The position numbers and the translations under genes are program-made. The notes under the pieces are model-generated. The model was given only the letters and a program-made list of their open reading frames with translations. It was not told where the DNA came from and did not search any database. A stretch of 64,000 bases of DNA, from positions 930,001 through 994,000 of the forward strand of contig CAVSKB010000011.1 in NCBI GenBank assembly GCA_963728295.1. The letters are read 5' to 3'. This document shows, piece after piece, positions 9,001-18,133 of the stretch. Position 1 is the first letter of the stretch. Every line of letters starts with the position of its first letter. Origin of the DNA: DATJKD01 sp963728295. Lineage in GTDB: Bacteria > Pseudomonadota > Gammaproteobacteria > Steroidobacterales > Steroidobacteraceae.

Positions 9001-9751
9001 TCAGCCGGCCGTCGACAGGTCCCCGGGACCCACCTGGTCAGGTTGCGCGTCCGGCGGCTCGTCGAGGCGAAGGCGGTAACCGAGCCCGGCTTCCGTGACA
9101 ATGTGCTTCGGGCGTGACGGGTCCGGCTCGAGCTTCGCCCGCAGGTTGCGGATGCACACCCGCAGGGTTCGGGTGTCGCCGAGACGGTCCGGTCCCCACG
9201 CCTCGCGCAGCAGCTGGCGCTGCGTCACGATCATGCCGGGGTTCCGCGCCAGACTCTCGAGCACACGATACTCGAGCGGCGTCAGGTGCAGGTCGTGGCC
9301 ATCGGCCAGCGCGCTGCGGCGCGTAAGGGCGATGAGCGCACGGCCGATCGTGAGCTGCAGCGAGCACGGTACCAGAACGCACCGAGCGGCGCAGCGCCGC
9401 GCGCACGCGCGCGAGCAGCTCCGGCGAGCCGAATGGCTTGCTGACGAAATCGTCCGCGCCGGCGTCGAGCGCGGCCACTTTCTGTTCTTCCATGATGCGC
9501 GCTGATAAAACGATGATCGGCACCGGCGACCAGGTGCGGACGCGTCGAATCACCTCGAGCCCGTCGCCGTCGGGCAGCCCGAGGTCGACGATCAGCAGGT
9601 CGGGACGATGGGTGCGCGCCTCGATCTCCGCACGCGTGGCCGTGTCGGCCTCGATCACCCGATAACCGGCCGACTGCAGCATGACCCGGACGACGGTGCG
9701 GATACCGGGCTCGTCCTCGACGACCAGGACCTGATGCATCGCCGTCGTCAT
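9001..9751 (-). CDS. kdpE: KDP operon response regulator KdpE (one frameshift)
   Basis: OmpR/PhoB-class regulator that activates kdp when phosphorylated by KdpD. The receiver domain starts MTTAMHQVLVVEDEPGIR, with phospho-acceptor D56 in LLIVDLGLPDGDG and K in FVSKPFGSPELLAR. Near 9370 the frame shifts by one surplus base. The winged-helix DNA-binding domain (YRVLESLARNPGMIVTQRQL, then TRTLRVCIRNLRAKLEPDP) follows in the next frame to the TGA at 9001. The span is 3n+1, consistent with a single insertion. Its ATG overlaps the kdpD stop (ATGA). Confidence 0.9.
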
Positions 9752-12456
9752 CCGGCGAGCTCCTCGATCGGCAGCGTCACCTCAAATCGCGCGCCGCCTT
9801 CGGCGCGGTTCGATGCCCGGATATCGCCTCCGTGCGCCCGCGCGATGGACCGGCAGATCGCAAGGCCGAGCCCGGCGCCCGTCGACCTCGCTCTCGGACC
9901 GGCCGCGCTGGAATTTGTTGAAGAGCTCATCCGGATCGCCGGCCGGCAGTCCGGGCCCGTCGTCCTCGATGATCACCTCGAGCATGCTCTGGTCGGCCCG
10001 CGCCGAGATGGAAACCCGCGTGCCGGCCGGCGTGTATTTCGCCGCGTTCTCGAACAGGTTGGCGAAAAGCTGGACGGTCAGCGTGGCGTCGACGTGCACG
10101 GCCGGCAGGTCCGGCGGCAGAGAGACCTCGATACGGTGGTCGCGCAGCCTCTCCCCGCTGCGCTCCAGGGCCGCGCCGAGCAGGTCGTCGATCGTCTGCC
10201 AGTCGCGCCGCAGCGCGAGGCGGTCGGACTCGAGCCGCGTCAGGTCGAGTACGTTGGAGATCACGTCCGACATGTCCCGCGCGCGGGTTTCGATCGACTG
10301 TGCGAGCTTGCGCCGGCTCTCGGCGTCGAGCTCGCCGCCGGGATCCGCGAGCGCGCTGCCCGCCCCGGCGATCACGGCCAGGGGCGTGCGCAGGTCGTGC
10401 GAGATCGAGGCGAGGAGGGTATTGCGCAGGCTTTCCGTCTCCGCCTCGACGCGCGACGACTCCGCGGCATGCGCGAGCTGGATGCGCTCGAGCGCCAGGG
10501 CGATCTGGCCGGCGAATGTCTCGAGCAGGTGGCGCTGCTCGGGAAGCAGGACGCGACGCTGGTTGGCCGCCTGCACCGCGAGCACGCCCAGCGTCTGTGC
10601 GCGAACCCGAGAGCGGCAAGTACAGCGCCGGCGCGGCGGGCAACGTATCGGAGCCCAGCCCCGCGCGCTGCCCGTGGTCCGCCACCCATTGCGCGATCGA
10701 GAGGTCCGCACCCGCGCAGCGAGGTGGCGAGCGACAGCCCTTCCGGCGGCCGGAGCCGCCCGTTCGCGTCCGGCAGCAGGATCACCACCTGGCTGTCGAA
10801 GACCTCCGCGACGTGCGTCACAGCGACGCGTTGCCAGGGTCGGCAGGTCGCGCGTGGCCGCAAGCTCGCGGCTCATCGCGTACAGCAGCGCAGTGCGCCG
10901 CTCGCGTGCCCCCGCGACCCGGGTCTGCTGGCGCACGCTCGCCATCAGCGTCGCGATGAGCAGGGTGACGATCAGCATCACCAGGAACGTGACGAGATAC
11001 TGCACGTCACTCACGGCGAAGCTGAATCGCGGCGGCACGAAGAAGAAGTCGAGCGCGATGATGTTGGCGAAGGCCGCCCACGTGGCAGGACCCCGGCCCA
11101 GCCGAAGCCCCGCGACTGCGGCGCCCAGCATGTAGACCATCACGATATTGGCCAGCTCGAAGTACGGAAACAAAGCGAAGCTGACAGCGGTGCAGGCCGC
11201 CGTCCCCGCCAGCGCCCGGGCATATCGCGACCAGTTGACCGGCTGCGCCGCTGCCACATAGAGGTCGGAGCCGGCCGAGAATTCCCGCACCGGCTGCTCC
11301 GGCATCGACAGAGTGATGACGTCGAAGCCGCGCGCCCGGCGCACGAGCTCCGTGGCCGTCGATGGACGCAGCCACGCGCGCCAGCCGCGTCGCTTGGGTG
11401 CGCCGACGAGTACGCGCGAGGCCTTGCGCGTGCGGGCGTACTCGATGAGCGTGCCCGCGGCCGCGGTGTCCGTCGAGCGTGACCGTTTCGGCGCCCAGAG
11501 ACTCCGCGAGCCGCAGGAGGTCGATGCGACGATTGCGCTCCGTCTCCGGCAGGCGCAGCAGCTCCGGTGTCTCGACGTAGACGACCGTCCACTGCGCATC
11601 GAGCGCGTCCGCCAGCCGCTTGCCCGCGCGCACGAGCTGCTCGGCCTGCGAATCGGGTCCGATCGCGACCAGCAGGCGGTCGCGCGCGAGCCAGGCGGCG
11701 GGTGCCATAGTCAGTCTGAAGCGCGGCCCTGGCGGCCGCGTCGACGCGATCCGCCGTGCGGCGGAGCGCAATTTCGCGCAGCGCCAGCAGGTTGCCCTTG
11801 CGGAAGAAGCGATCGGCGGCGACGCCGGCCTGCTCCGGGTGATAGACCTTGCCGGCCTTGAGCCGGGCGAGCAGGTCGTCAGGTGGCAGGTCGATCAGCT
11901 CGACTTCGTCGGCCTCGTCGAAGATGCGGTCCGGGATGGTCTCCCGCTGCCGAACGCCCGTGATCTGGGCGACGAGATCGTTGAGGCTTTCGAGGTGCTG
12001 GACATTCACGGTCGTCCAGACGTTGAGGCCGGCGTCGAGCAGCTCCTCGATGTCCTGCCAGCGCTTCGCGTGCCGCGGACGCGGCTCGCCTTCGACGAGG
12101 TTCGAGTGTGCGAGCTCGTCGACCAGGATGATCTCGGGACGGCGCCGCAGGGCGGCGTCGAGATCAAACTCGCCGCGCACCGTGCTGCGGTACCGTACGG
12201 ACAGTACGGAAAGCTGCTCGAGCCCCTCCATCAGGCGCTCGGTCTCGTGCCGGCCATGCGGCTCGACGTATCCCACGACGATGTCGCGGCCGGCGGCGCG
12301 CTCGACGCGCGCCGCCTCCAGCATTGCATACGTCTTGCCGACGCCTGCGGATGCGCCGAAGAAAATGCGAAGCCGCCCGCGCCTCGCGCGGGTCTCCTCG
12401 GCCTGCACGGTGGCGAGCAATTGATCGGGGTCCGGCCGCCCTCCGGCCGAGTTCAT
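9748..12456 (-). CDS. kdpD: Osmosensitive K+ channel histidine kinase KdpD (several frameshifts)
   Basis: Membrane sensor kinase for potassium limitation and turgor. In order: N-terminal KdpD domain with Walker A (FFGASAGVGKTYAMLEAARV), the DELAHSNLVEGEPRPRHAK block and WTTVNVQHLESLNDL; a USP-like domain (DRLLVAIGPDSQAEQLVR); a four-helix membrane domain (TAVSFALFPYFELANIVMVY, FANIIALDFFFVPPRFSFAV); a GAF-like region; an HisKA box SISHDLRTPLAVIAGAGSAL; and an HATPase (LFENAAKYTPAGTRV, DDGPGLP, GLGLAICRSIARAHGG). Successive pieces lie in different frames, with breaks near 11710, 11490, 10830, 10720, 10600 and 9900. All domains are present in order, so the gene is probably intact in the organism. 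Confidence 0.9.
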
Positions 12457-12477
12457 GTGAGTGAATCCGGCGCTGCT

Positions 12478-13054
12478 TCAGGGTTTGGCGTCCAGGGCGA
12501 GGTTGAGTTCGAGCACGTTCACGCGAGGCTCGCCAAAGATACCGAAAGTCCGCCCGCGCGTGGCTCCTGCATACGATTTCCTGCACCTCGTTCGACCGAG
12601 CATGCCCCGAGCCCGCGCAACCCGGGTCATCTGGTACTCGGCCGCCGCCGGCGAGATGTGCGGATCCAGACCGCTTCCGGATGACGTTACCAGGTCCACT
12701 GGTACCGGTGCGTCATTTCCCGGATCGGCGGCGCGCAACGCCGCGATCCGCCCGGCGACTGCTTCGGCGAGCGCCGGGTTCATCGGGCCCTGGTTGCTGC
12801 CGCTCGAGGCTGCGCCGTTGTAGGCGTGTGTCGCTGTCGCCGACGGCCGACTCCAGAAGTAGCGTGGCGATGGTGAACGGCTGCCCCAGCAGCGCCGAGC
12901 CGACGGCCTTGCCGTCGCGCTCGATGACGCTGCCACGGGCCTGGTCTGGAAACGCCACTGCACCGATCGCGCCGACGATCGCGGGGTAGACGACCCCAGT
13001 CAGAAGCGTGAGCAGCGCGAACACGATGAGTGCCGGACGAAGGATCTGGTGCAT
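12478..13054 (-). CDS. kdpC: Potassium-transporting ATPase subunit C (one frameshift)
   Basis: Periplasm-facing single-membrane-span subunit that stabilises the KdpFABC complex. N-terminal MHQILRPALIVFALLTLLTG is the membrane segment, followed by ERDGKAVGSALLGQPF. Near 12872 one surplus base shifts the frame; corrected, LGQPFT joins SPRYFWSRPSATATHAYNG and SGSNQGPMNPALAEAV, both hallmark KdpC sequences. Length is 3n+1, as expected for one insertion. The kdpB stop lies 8 bases upstream and kdpD starts 21 bases downstream. Confidence 0.92.
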
Positions 13055-13062
13055 GCGGTCCC

Positions 13063-15192
13063 TCAGACAAGGCCCGACGAGGCCAGCAGCAGGTCGATGA
13101 GCTTGATCCCGATGAACGGCGCGATGAGCCCGCCGGCACCATAGATCAGCAGATTACGGCGCAACAGCGCCGCGGCGGATATGGCGTGCGTCCGAACGCC
13201 GCGCAGCGCGAGCGGCACGAGCGCCACGATGATCAGCGCGTTGAAGATGACGGCCGAGAGGATCGCGCTCGCCGGGCTCTCGAGATGCATGAGGTTGAGC
13301 GCTTCCAGCGACGGGTAGGTGGCGGCGAATGCCGCCGGGATGATCGCGAAGTACTTTGCGACGTCGTTGGCGATCGAGAACGTCGTCAGCGCGCCGCGCG
13401 TCACCAGCATCTGCTTGCCGACCTCGACCACCTCGATCAGCTTCGTGGGGTTCGAGTCGAGATCGACCATGTTGCCGGCTTCCTTGGCCGCCTGGGTGCC
13501 GGAGTTCATCGCGACCGCGACGTCGGCCTGCGCGAGCGCGGGCGCGTCGTTCGTGCCGTCGCCACACATGGCGACCAGGTGGCCCTCGGCCTGCTGCCTG
13601 CGGATCAGGGTCCAGCTTGGCTTCGGGCGTCGCTTCCGCAAGAAAATCGTCGACCCCGGCCTCCGCAGCGATCGCTGCCGCCGTGAGCCGATTGTCACCC
13701 GTCACCATGACGGTGCGTATGCCCATGCGGCGCAGCTGCGCGAACCGGTCGCGGATCCCGCCCTTGACGATGTCCTGCAGCTCGATCACGCCGAGCACGC
13801 GCGCCGCCGTCGGCAACCACCAGGGGTGTCGCGCCGCGGCGCGCAACGTCGTCGACCGTCGTCGAGATGCGCGGCTGGCCAGCGGCCGTCCTGCGGTCTC
13901 GACGAACTGGCGGATGGCGTCCGCGGCGCCCTTGCGCATGCGCGCGGCCCTCGATATCGACGCCACTCATGCGTGTCTGCGCCGAGAACTTGTGAAAGGT
14001 GTGCGGCAGGCCTGCGAGGTCGCGACCGCGCAGCTGGAACTTCTGCTTGGCGAGCACCACGATCGAGCGGCCTTCGGGCGTCTCGTCGGCGAGCGAGGCG
14101 AGTTGCGCCATGTCGGCCAGCTCGCGCTCGCCGACGCCGGGCGCCGGATGAAACGCCGTGGCCTGGCGGTCGCCGAGCGTGATCGTGCCGGTCTTGTCGA
14201 GCAGCAGGACATCGACGTCACCCGCGGCTTCGACGGCCCGGCCCGAGGTCGCGATGACATTGGCGCGGACCATGCGGTCCATGCCGGCGATGCCGATGGC
14301 GGAGAGCAGACGCGCCGATCGTGGTCGGGATGAGGCAGACGAGCAGCGCGACGAGCACAACCAGGCTGACCGTGACACCCTGCCCGGAGCTCGCGACGGC
14401 GAAGGCCGAGAACGGCGCCAGCGTCGCCGTGGCGAACAGGAAGATGAGCGTCAGCAACGCGAGCAGGATCGAAAGCGCGATCTCGTTCGGTGTGCGCTGG
14501 CGGCGGGCGCCCTCGACCAGCGCGATCATGCGGTCGAGGAAGCGATTCGCCTGGGATTGCTGGTCACGCGCACGACCAGCCAGTCCGAGAGCACGCGCGT
14601 GCCACCGGTGACGGAGGAAAAGTCGCTCCCCGACTCGCGCACGACGGGAGCCGACTCGCCGGTGATCGAGCTCTCATCGACCGAGGCGACACCGTCGATG
14701 ACCTCGCCATCGGCCGGTATCGTCTCCTTGGCTTCGACGAAGACGACGTCGTCACGCCGCAGCGAACTGGCCGGCACCCGATCGAACCCCTGTTCGCGGC
14801 TGCGGCCGATGAGCTTGCGCGCCTGCACGTCTCGGCGGGTCGCGCGCAACGCATCCGCCTGCGCCTTGCCGCGCCCTTCGGCGATCGCCTCCGCGAAGTT
14901 GGCGAAGAGCACCGTGAGCCACAACCACAGCGGCGATCGAGAGCGACGAACCACGGCTCGGCCGACCTGCGGGCGCCTGACCGGCGCAGCGCAGCGACGG
15001 CAAGCACGGTCGTGAGAATGCTGCCCAGCAGTACGACGAACATCACCGGGTTGCGGATCTGCATGCCGCGGATCGAGCTTGACGAACGACATCGCGGACC
15101 GCGGTGCGGAACATGGGCCCGGTCACCAGCGGCGCGGTGCGTCGGGCGAGAGTCGCGCCCGGACGGGCGCTCGCTGCGGTTCTGTCATTCAT
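13063..15192 (-). CDS. kdpB: Potassium-transporting P-type ATPase subunit B (several frameshifts)
   Basis: ATP-hydrolysing subunit of KdpFABC. Recognisable pieces in order: MQIRNPVMFVVLLGSILTTV (first membrane pair), actuator DESSITGESAPVVRESGSDF, NEIALSILLALLTLIFLFAT, phosphorylation site VDVLLLDKTGTITLGDRQA, MVTGDNRLTAAAIAAEAGVD, hinge MCGDGTNDAPALAQADVAVA, and the C-terminal membrane part (NLMHLESPASAILSAVIFNA). Breaks occur near 15075, 14950, 14550, 14310, 13930, 13840 and 13600. The ATG at 15192 lies inside the kdpA 3' end (8-base overlap), so the genes are coupled. All catalytic motifs survive, which argues for sequence errors. Confidence 0.9.
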
Positions 15193-17002
15193 GGTAGAGC
15201 TGCACGTGTTCGACGATCGGCCCGAGGGCAAGCGCCGGGATGAAGGTGAGTGCGCCGACCAGCAGCACCGTGAATACGAGCACTGCGATAAAGAGCGGCG
15301 TATGCGTGGGCAGCGTGCCGACTGTGATCGCAGTTGCACGCTTCGCGCGCCAGGCTGCCCGCCACGGCGAGCACCGGAATAATCAGCCAGTAGCGCGAGA
15401 TCCACATCGCGATGCCGAGGCGCGAGGTTATAGAAGGGCGTGTTGGCCGAGAGGCCGCCGAAGGCGCTGCCGTTGTTGTTGCCGGCCGAGGAGAACGCAT
15501 ACAGGATCTCCGAGAAGCCGTGCGGACCGGGGTTGGCGACACTGCCCGTTCCAGCCGGCAGGACGCTCGCGATCGCCGTGCCGATCAGGACGACCGCGCA
15601 CGGAATCAGCAGCACCAGCGAAGCCATCTTCATCTCGAAGGCCTCGATCTTCTTGCCGAGGTACTCGGGCGTACGTCCCACCATGAGGCCGGCGATGAAC
15701 ACGGCGACGATGGCGAACATCAGCATGCCGTAAAGGCCGCTGCCAACGCCGCCGAAGACGACCTCGCCCAGCTGCATGAGCCACATCGGAACCAGCCCGC
15801 CCAGCGGCGTGAAGGAGTCATGCATCGCATTGACCGACCCGTTCGACGCGGCGGTGGTAGCAGTCGCCCAGAGCGCGGAGTTCCCGATGCCGAAGCGGAC
15901 TTCCTTGCCTTCCATGTTGCCGCCCGACTGCAGGGCGCTGGCCTGTTGATCTGCGCCCAGCCGCCGCAAGCGCCGGGTTGCCGCGCTTGCTCTGCAGCGA
16001 CCGCACCGATCAGCAGCGGCACGAAAATCACCAGCATCGCCGCGAGCAGCGCCCAGCCCTGGCGTGTGTCGCGCGACCATGTGCCCGAAGGTGTAGCAGA
16101 GCGCCCCCGGGATCAGCAGGATCGCCAGCACTTCGAGGAAGTTGGACAAGCGGCGTCGGATTCTCGAAGGGATGGGCCGAGTTGACGTTGAAGAAACCGC
16201 CACCGTTGGTCCCGAGCTGCTTGATCGCGATCTGGCTGGCGGCGGGTCCGAGCGGGACGGTCTGCTCCGTGATCGTCGTGCTCTCCATGACCTGGGCACC
16301 GTCGGGCCCGGTCACGGGCTCGCCCTGCGCGTCCACTGCGGGCGTCTCGACGATCGAGCGGCTCGAGCAGAGTCACCGTGCGATAAGGTGCGGTGCTCTG
16401 CACGACGCCCTGGCTCAGCGAGCACGATGGCAAGGAGCGTGCGAGAGGGGCAGCAGCACGTAGAGGGTGGTGCGCATGAAGTCGACCCAGAAGTTGCCGA
16501 TCGCGGTCGGTCTCGCGACGCATGATGCCACGGGTGAGCGCGACGAGCACGGCGATGCCGGTCGCCGCGGAGAGGAAGTTCTGCACGCCGAGGCCCAGCG
16601 CCTGCGTGAGATAGCTCATCGTCGTTTCGCCGCCGTAACCCTGCCAGTTCGTGTTCGATGCGAAGCTGATCGCCGTGTTGAATGACGAGTCCGGCGAGAC
16701 ACCGGCGAAACCCTGCGGGTTGAACGGCAGGAACCCCTGCAGCCGTTGCAGTGCGATACACCACGACGAAGCCGACGAGGTTGACCAGCGAGCACCGCGA
16801 GCGCGTATCGGCGCCAGTCGGTCTCCTGGGAGGGGTCGACGCCCGCGAGGCGATAGATCAGGCGCTCGACGGGCGCGACGACTGGCGTGAAAAAAGTCCG
16901 CTCACCTTCGAAGACCCTCGCCATGTAGACGCCCAGCGGCTTAACCAGGGCCACCAGAACCAGCAGGTACAGGCCGACCTGCACCAGGTCGGAGCCGGTC
17001 AT
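15185..17002 (-). CDS. kdpA: Potassium-transporting ATPase subunit A (several frameshifts)
   Basis: Channel-like K+-selective subunit of KdpFABC. Starts MTGSDLVQVGLYLLVLVALV at 17002, overlapping the kdpF stop (ATGA), and ends IVEHVQLYHE at 15185. Between them are GVYMARVFEGERTFFTPVVA, ALGLGVQNFLSAATGIAVLV, LGTNGGGFFNVNSAHPFENP (selectivity-loop region), VAVSSSGNNNGSAF-like ...SSAGNNNGSAFGGLSANTPF, and GRTPEYLGKKIEAFEMKMAS. Breaks lie near 16770, 16520, 16370, 16150, 15970, 15410 and 15345. The order and completeness of motifs argue that the protein is normal in the cell. Confidence 0.9.
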
Positions 17003-17091
17003 TGGAATCGCTCCGGGTAGAGCAGGGCTACGGCCAGGTAGACGACGAGGCCGACGGCGAGCACCAGGCCGATCCATTCAAAGGCACTCAT
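16999..17091 (-). CDS. kdpF: K+-transporting ATPase small subunit KdpF
   Basis: 30 residues (MSAFEWIGLVLAVGLVVYLA then VALLYPERFQ): one membrane helix, the usual KdpF length. KdpF stabilises the KdpABC complex in the membrane. The ATG overlaps the stop of the upstream small leader ORF (ATGA), and its own stop overlaps the kdpA start, so the whole set is coupled. In the sequence as given the upstream frame runs into kdpF without a stop because of a one-base insertion at 17160-17161. Confidence 0.85.
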   Translation of the reverse strand: MSAFEWIGLVLAVGLVVYLAVALLYPERFQ

Positions 17092-17181
17092 CGGTTTCGT
17101 CCCAGCTTGTCGCAGAGCTTGAGCAGCGCCCAAGTAGCGAAGGAGAGCAGAGACGTTACGATCAGAATCAGCAGACTCACG
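17088..17181 (-). CDS. Small membrane protein at the head of the kdp operon (one frameshift)
   Basis: GTG at 17181 starts MSLLILI. One base of the GG pair at 17160-17161 appears surplus; without it the frame continues VTSLLSFATWALLKLCDKLG and ends at a TGA (17090-17088) overlapping the kdpF ATG. The result is 30 residues with one membrane helix and a W-A-L-L-K-L-C motif. Similar unnamed one-helix ORFs sit before kdpF or kdpA in many proteobacterial kdp operons (from general knowledge, not checked here). Ribosome site GGGAGG sits just upstream, partly inside a hairpin. Function unknown; an accessory or regulatory peptide of the pump is plausible. Confidence 0.6.
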
Positions 17182-17210
17182 TGCGCCTCCCGAGGATTGT
17201 GAGGCGCACT
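17182..17210 (-). promoter_or_regulatory. Hairpin covering the kdp operon ribosome-binding site
   Basis: Perfect 9-bp inverted repeat GTGCGCCTC/GAGGCGCAC (17182-17190 with 17202-17210, plus-strand coordinates), 11-base loop, directly before the GTG start at 17181. On the minus strand the GGGAGG ribosome site lies at the loop/3'-arm junction, so folding would hide it. A TAATAC -10-like box lies just upstream (about 17220-17226). Confidence 0.55.
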
Positions 17211-17236
17211 GTAGGTCGCTGAGTATTAGCTCGGCG

Positions 17237-17698
17237 TTAGGTTTTTCTGCGCTTGCGCACCGCCCGGGATGGGGCTTGGCGCGCGTGGTGGGCACGTCCA
17301 TGATCACCCGAAACGTCTGGCCGCGCCTGGCCCATATTCCGGCCGCCTCCTGCATGATCGACCTCGCCGTATCGAAGGCCTCCGGCGCATCGCGGCGCAT
17401 CTCGGCGGTGTTCAGCAGCACCAGCACGTGCCCGCTTGCCGGCAGCCAGCTCAGGTCGGTCAGGCAATCAAAGAATGCGTCCCAGTTGCGGCCAAACCAG
17501 TCCGGAAACTCGAGCGCTTCGGCGACCCGGGTGAGGAACGTCTCTTTGTCCAGGCAGCCGGTCAGGTCGGCCTGCGCGGCGCTCGCACCGCGCTCACCCG
17601 CGGCCGTGCACAGCAGATCCGCGTCCGAGCGGCTGATCGCGATCTCGCGCACGGCGTTCACCGCCCGGATCGAGCTCCGCCAGCAGGCTGCGTTTCAC
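17237..17698 (-). CDS. Barstar-family ribonuclease inhibitor (frameshifted at both ends)
   Basis: Core sequence ADLTGCLDKETFLTRVAEAL, then EFPDWFGRNWDAFFDCLTDL and SWLPASGHVLVLLN is characteristic of barstar-like inhibitors, which bind and block barnase-type RNases in the cytoplasm. The likely start is GTG 17698 (VKRSLLAELDPG), overlapping the stop of the RNase gene. A surplus G near 17663 then shifts into the VNAVREIAISRSD frame. The C-terminal end is uncertain: as read the frame runs on through the kdp leader, but a TGA at 17237 in a neighbouring frame (PSRAVRKRRKT) is the likelier end. About 150 residues. It lies directly downstream of its probable target. Confidence 0.8.
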
Positions 17699-18133
17699 GG
17701 TACGGGCTCGATCCGGTGGAACGTGCGGTAGTGATCGTCCGTGTAGTAGAAAACCTCGGGCGGAGTGCCGCCGGTGACGATTCGCCGCGCACCGCGGTCG
17801 GATGCGCCGGGCGTATCGGCCGTGTATTCGCGGTAATAGCCGCGCGGCTGCTCTGGCAGGCGATGTTCGCGGTTCTGAAAGACGCTGCCGTCGCGATCGT
17901 ATGCGAACGGTCCGCCGCGCTCGATCGCCTCGAGCGTGGCGATAGCCTCGGCCGGGAGGAACTCCGGATAGCGTGATGGCTCGGCGGGCGCGTTGATCGG
18001 GGCGCCGCCCGGTGACGGGCTCGATCCCTCGCGCGTGGCGGCTACGTCCATCGACGCCGGCCAGTAGCGCCACGGCGAGGACGAAAACCGCCGCCAGCAT
18101 CGCGAGCCTGAGCCAGGGCTTCCCTTCATTCAC
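17695..18133 (-). CDS. Secreted guanyl-specific ribonuclease, barnase/N1-T1 family (one frameshift)
   Basis: GTG at 18133 starts MNEGKPWLRLAMLAAVFVLA, a clear signal peptide. A surplus base near 18045 shifts into the frame encoding the RNase domain: EFLPAEAIATLEAIERGGPF, YDRDGSVFQNREHRLPEQPR, GYYREYTADTPGASDRGARR, TDDHYRTFHRIEP. The catalytic Glu (REYT), Arg (ARRIV) and His (DDHYRTFH) of this family are present. Length 3n+1 agrees with one insertion, giving about 145 residues. It overlaps the relA stop and is followed by the barstar gene, so product and antidote are co-expressed. Likely role: extracellular RNA scavenging or contact-independent antagonism. Confidence 0.88.

Noticed and set aside
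9608..11482. 624-codon plus-strand open frame over kdpD
   Set aside because: It is antisense to kdpD with a basic, repetitive composition; the KdpD domains on the other strand explain the region.
9001..17002. kdp operon as a decaying pseudogene set or programmed frameshifting
   Set aside because: All catalytic motifs are present in order, and the same insertion pattern hits essential genes elsewhere, so sequencing error is the simpler explanation.
16999..17661. A real fusion of barstar and KdpF in one continuous frame
   Set aside because: The continuous frame arises from a one-base insertion at 17160-17161; removing it restores a separate leader ORF and the kdpF start with an ATGA overlap.
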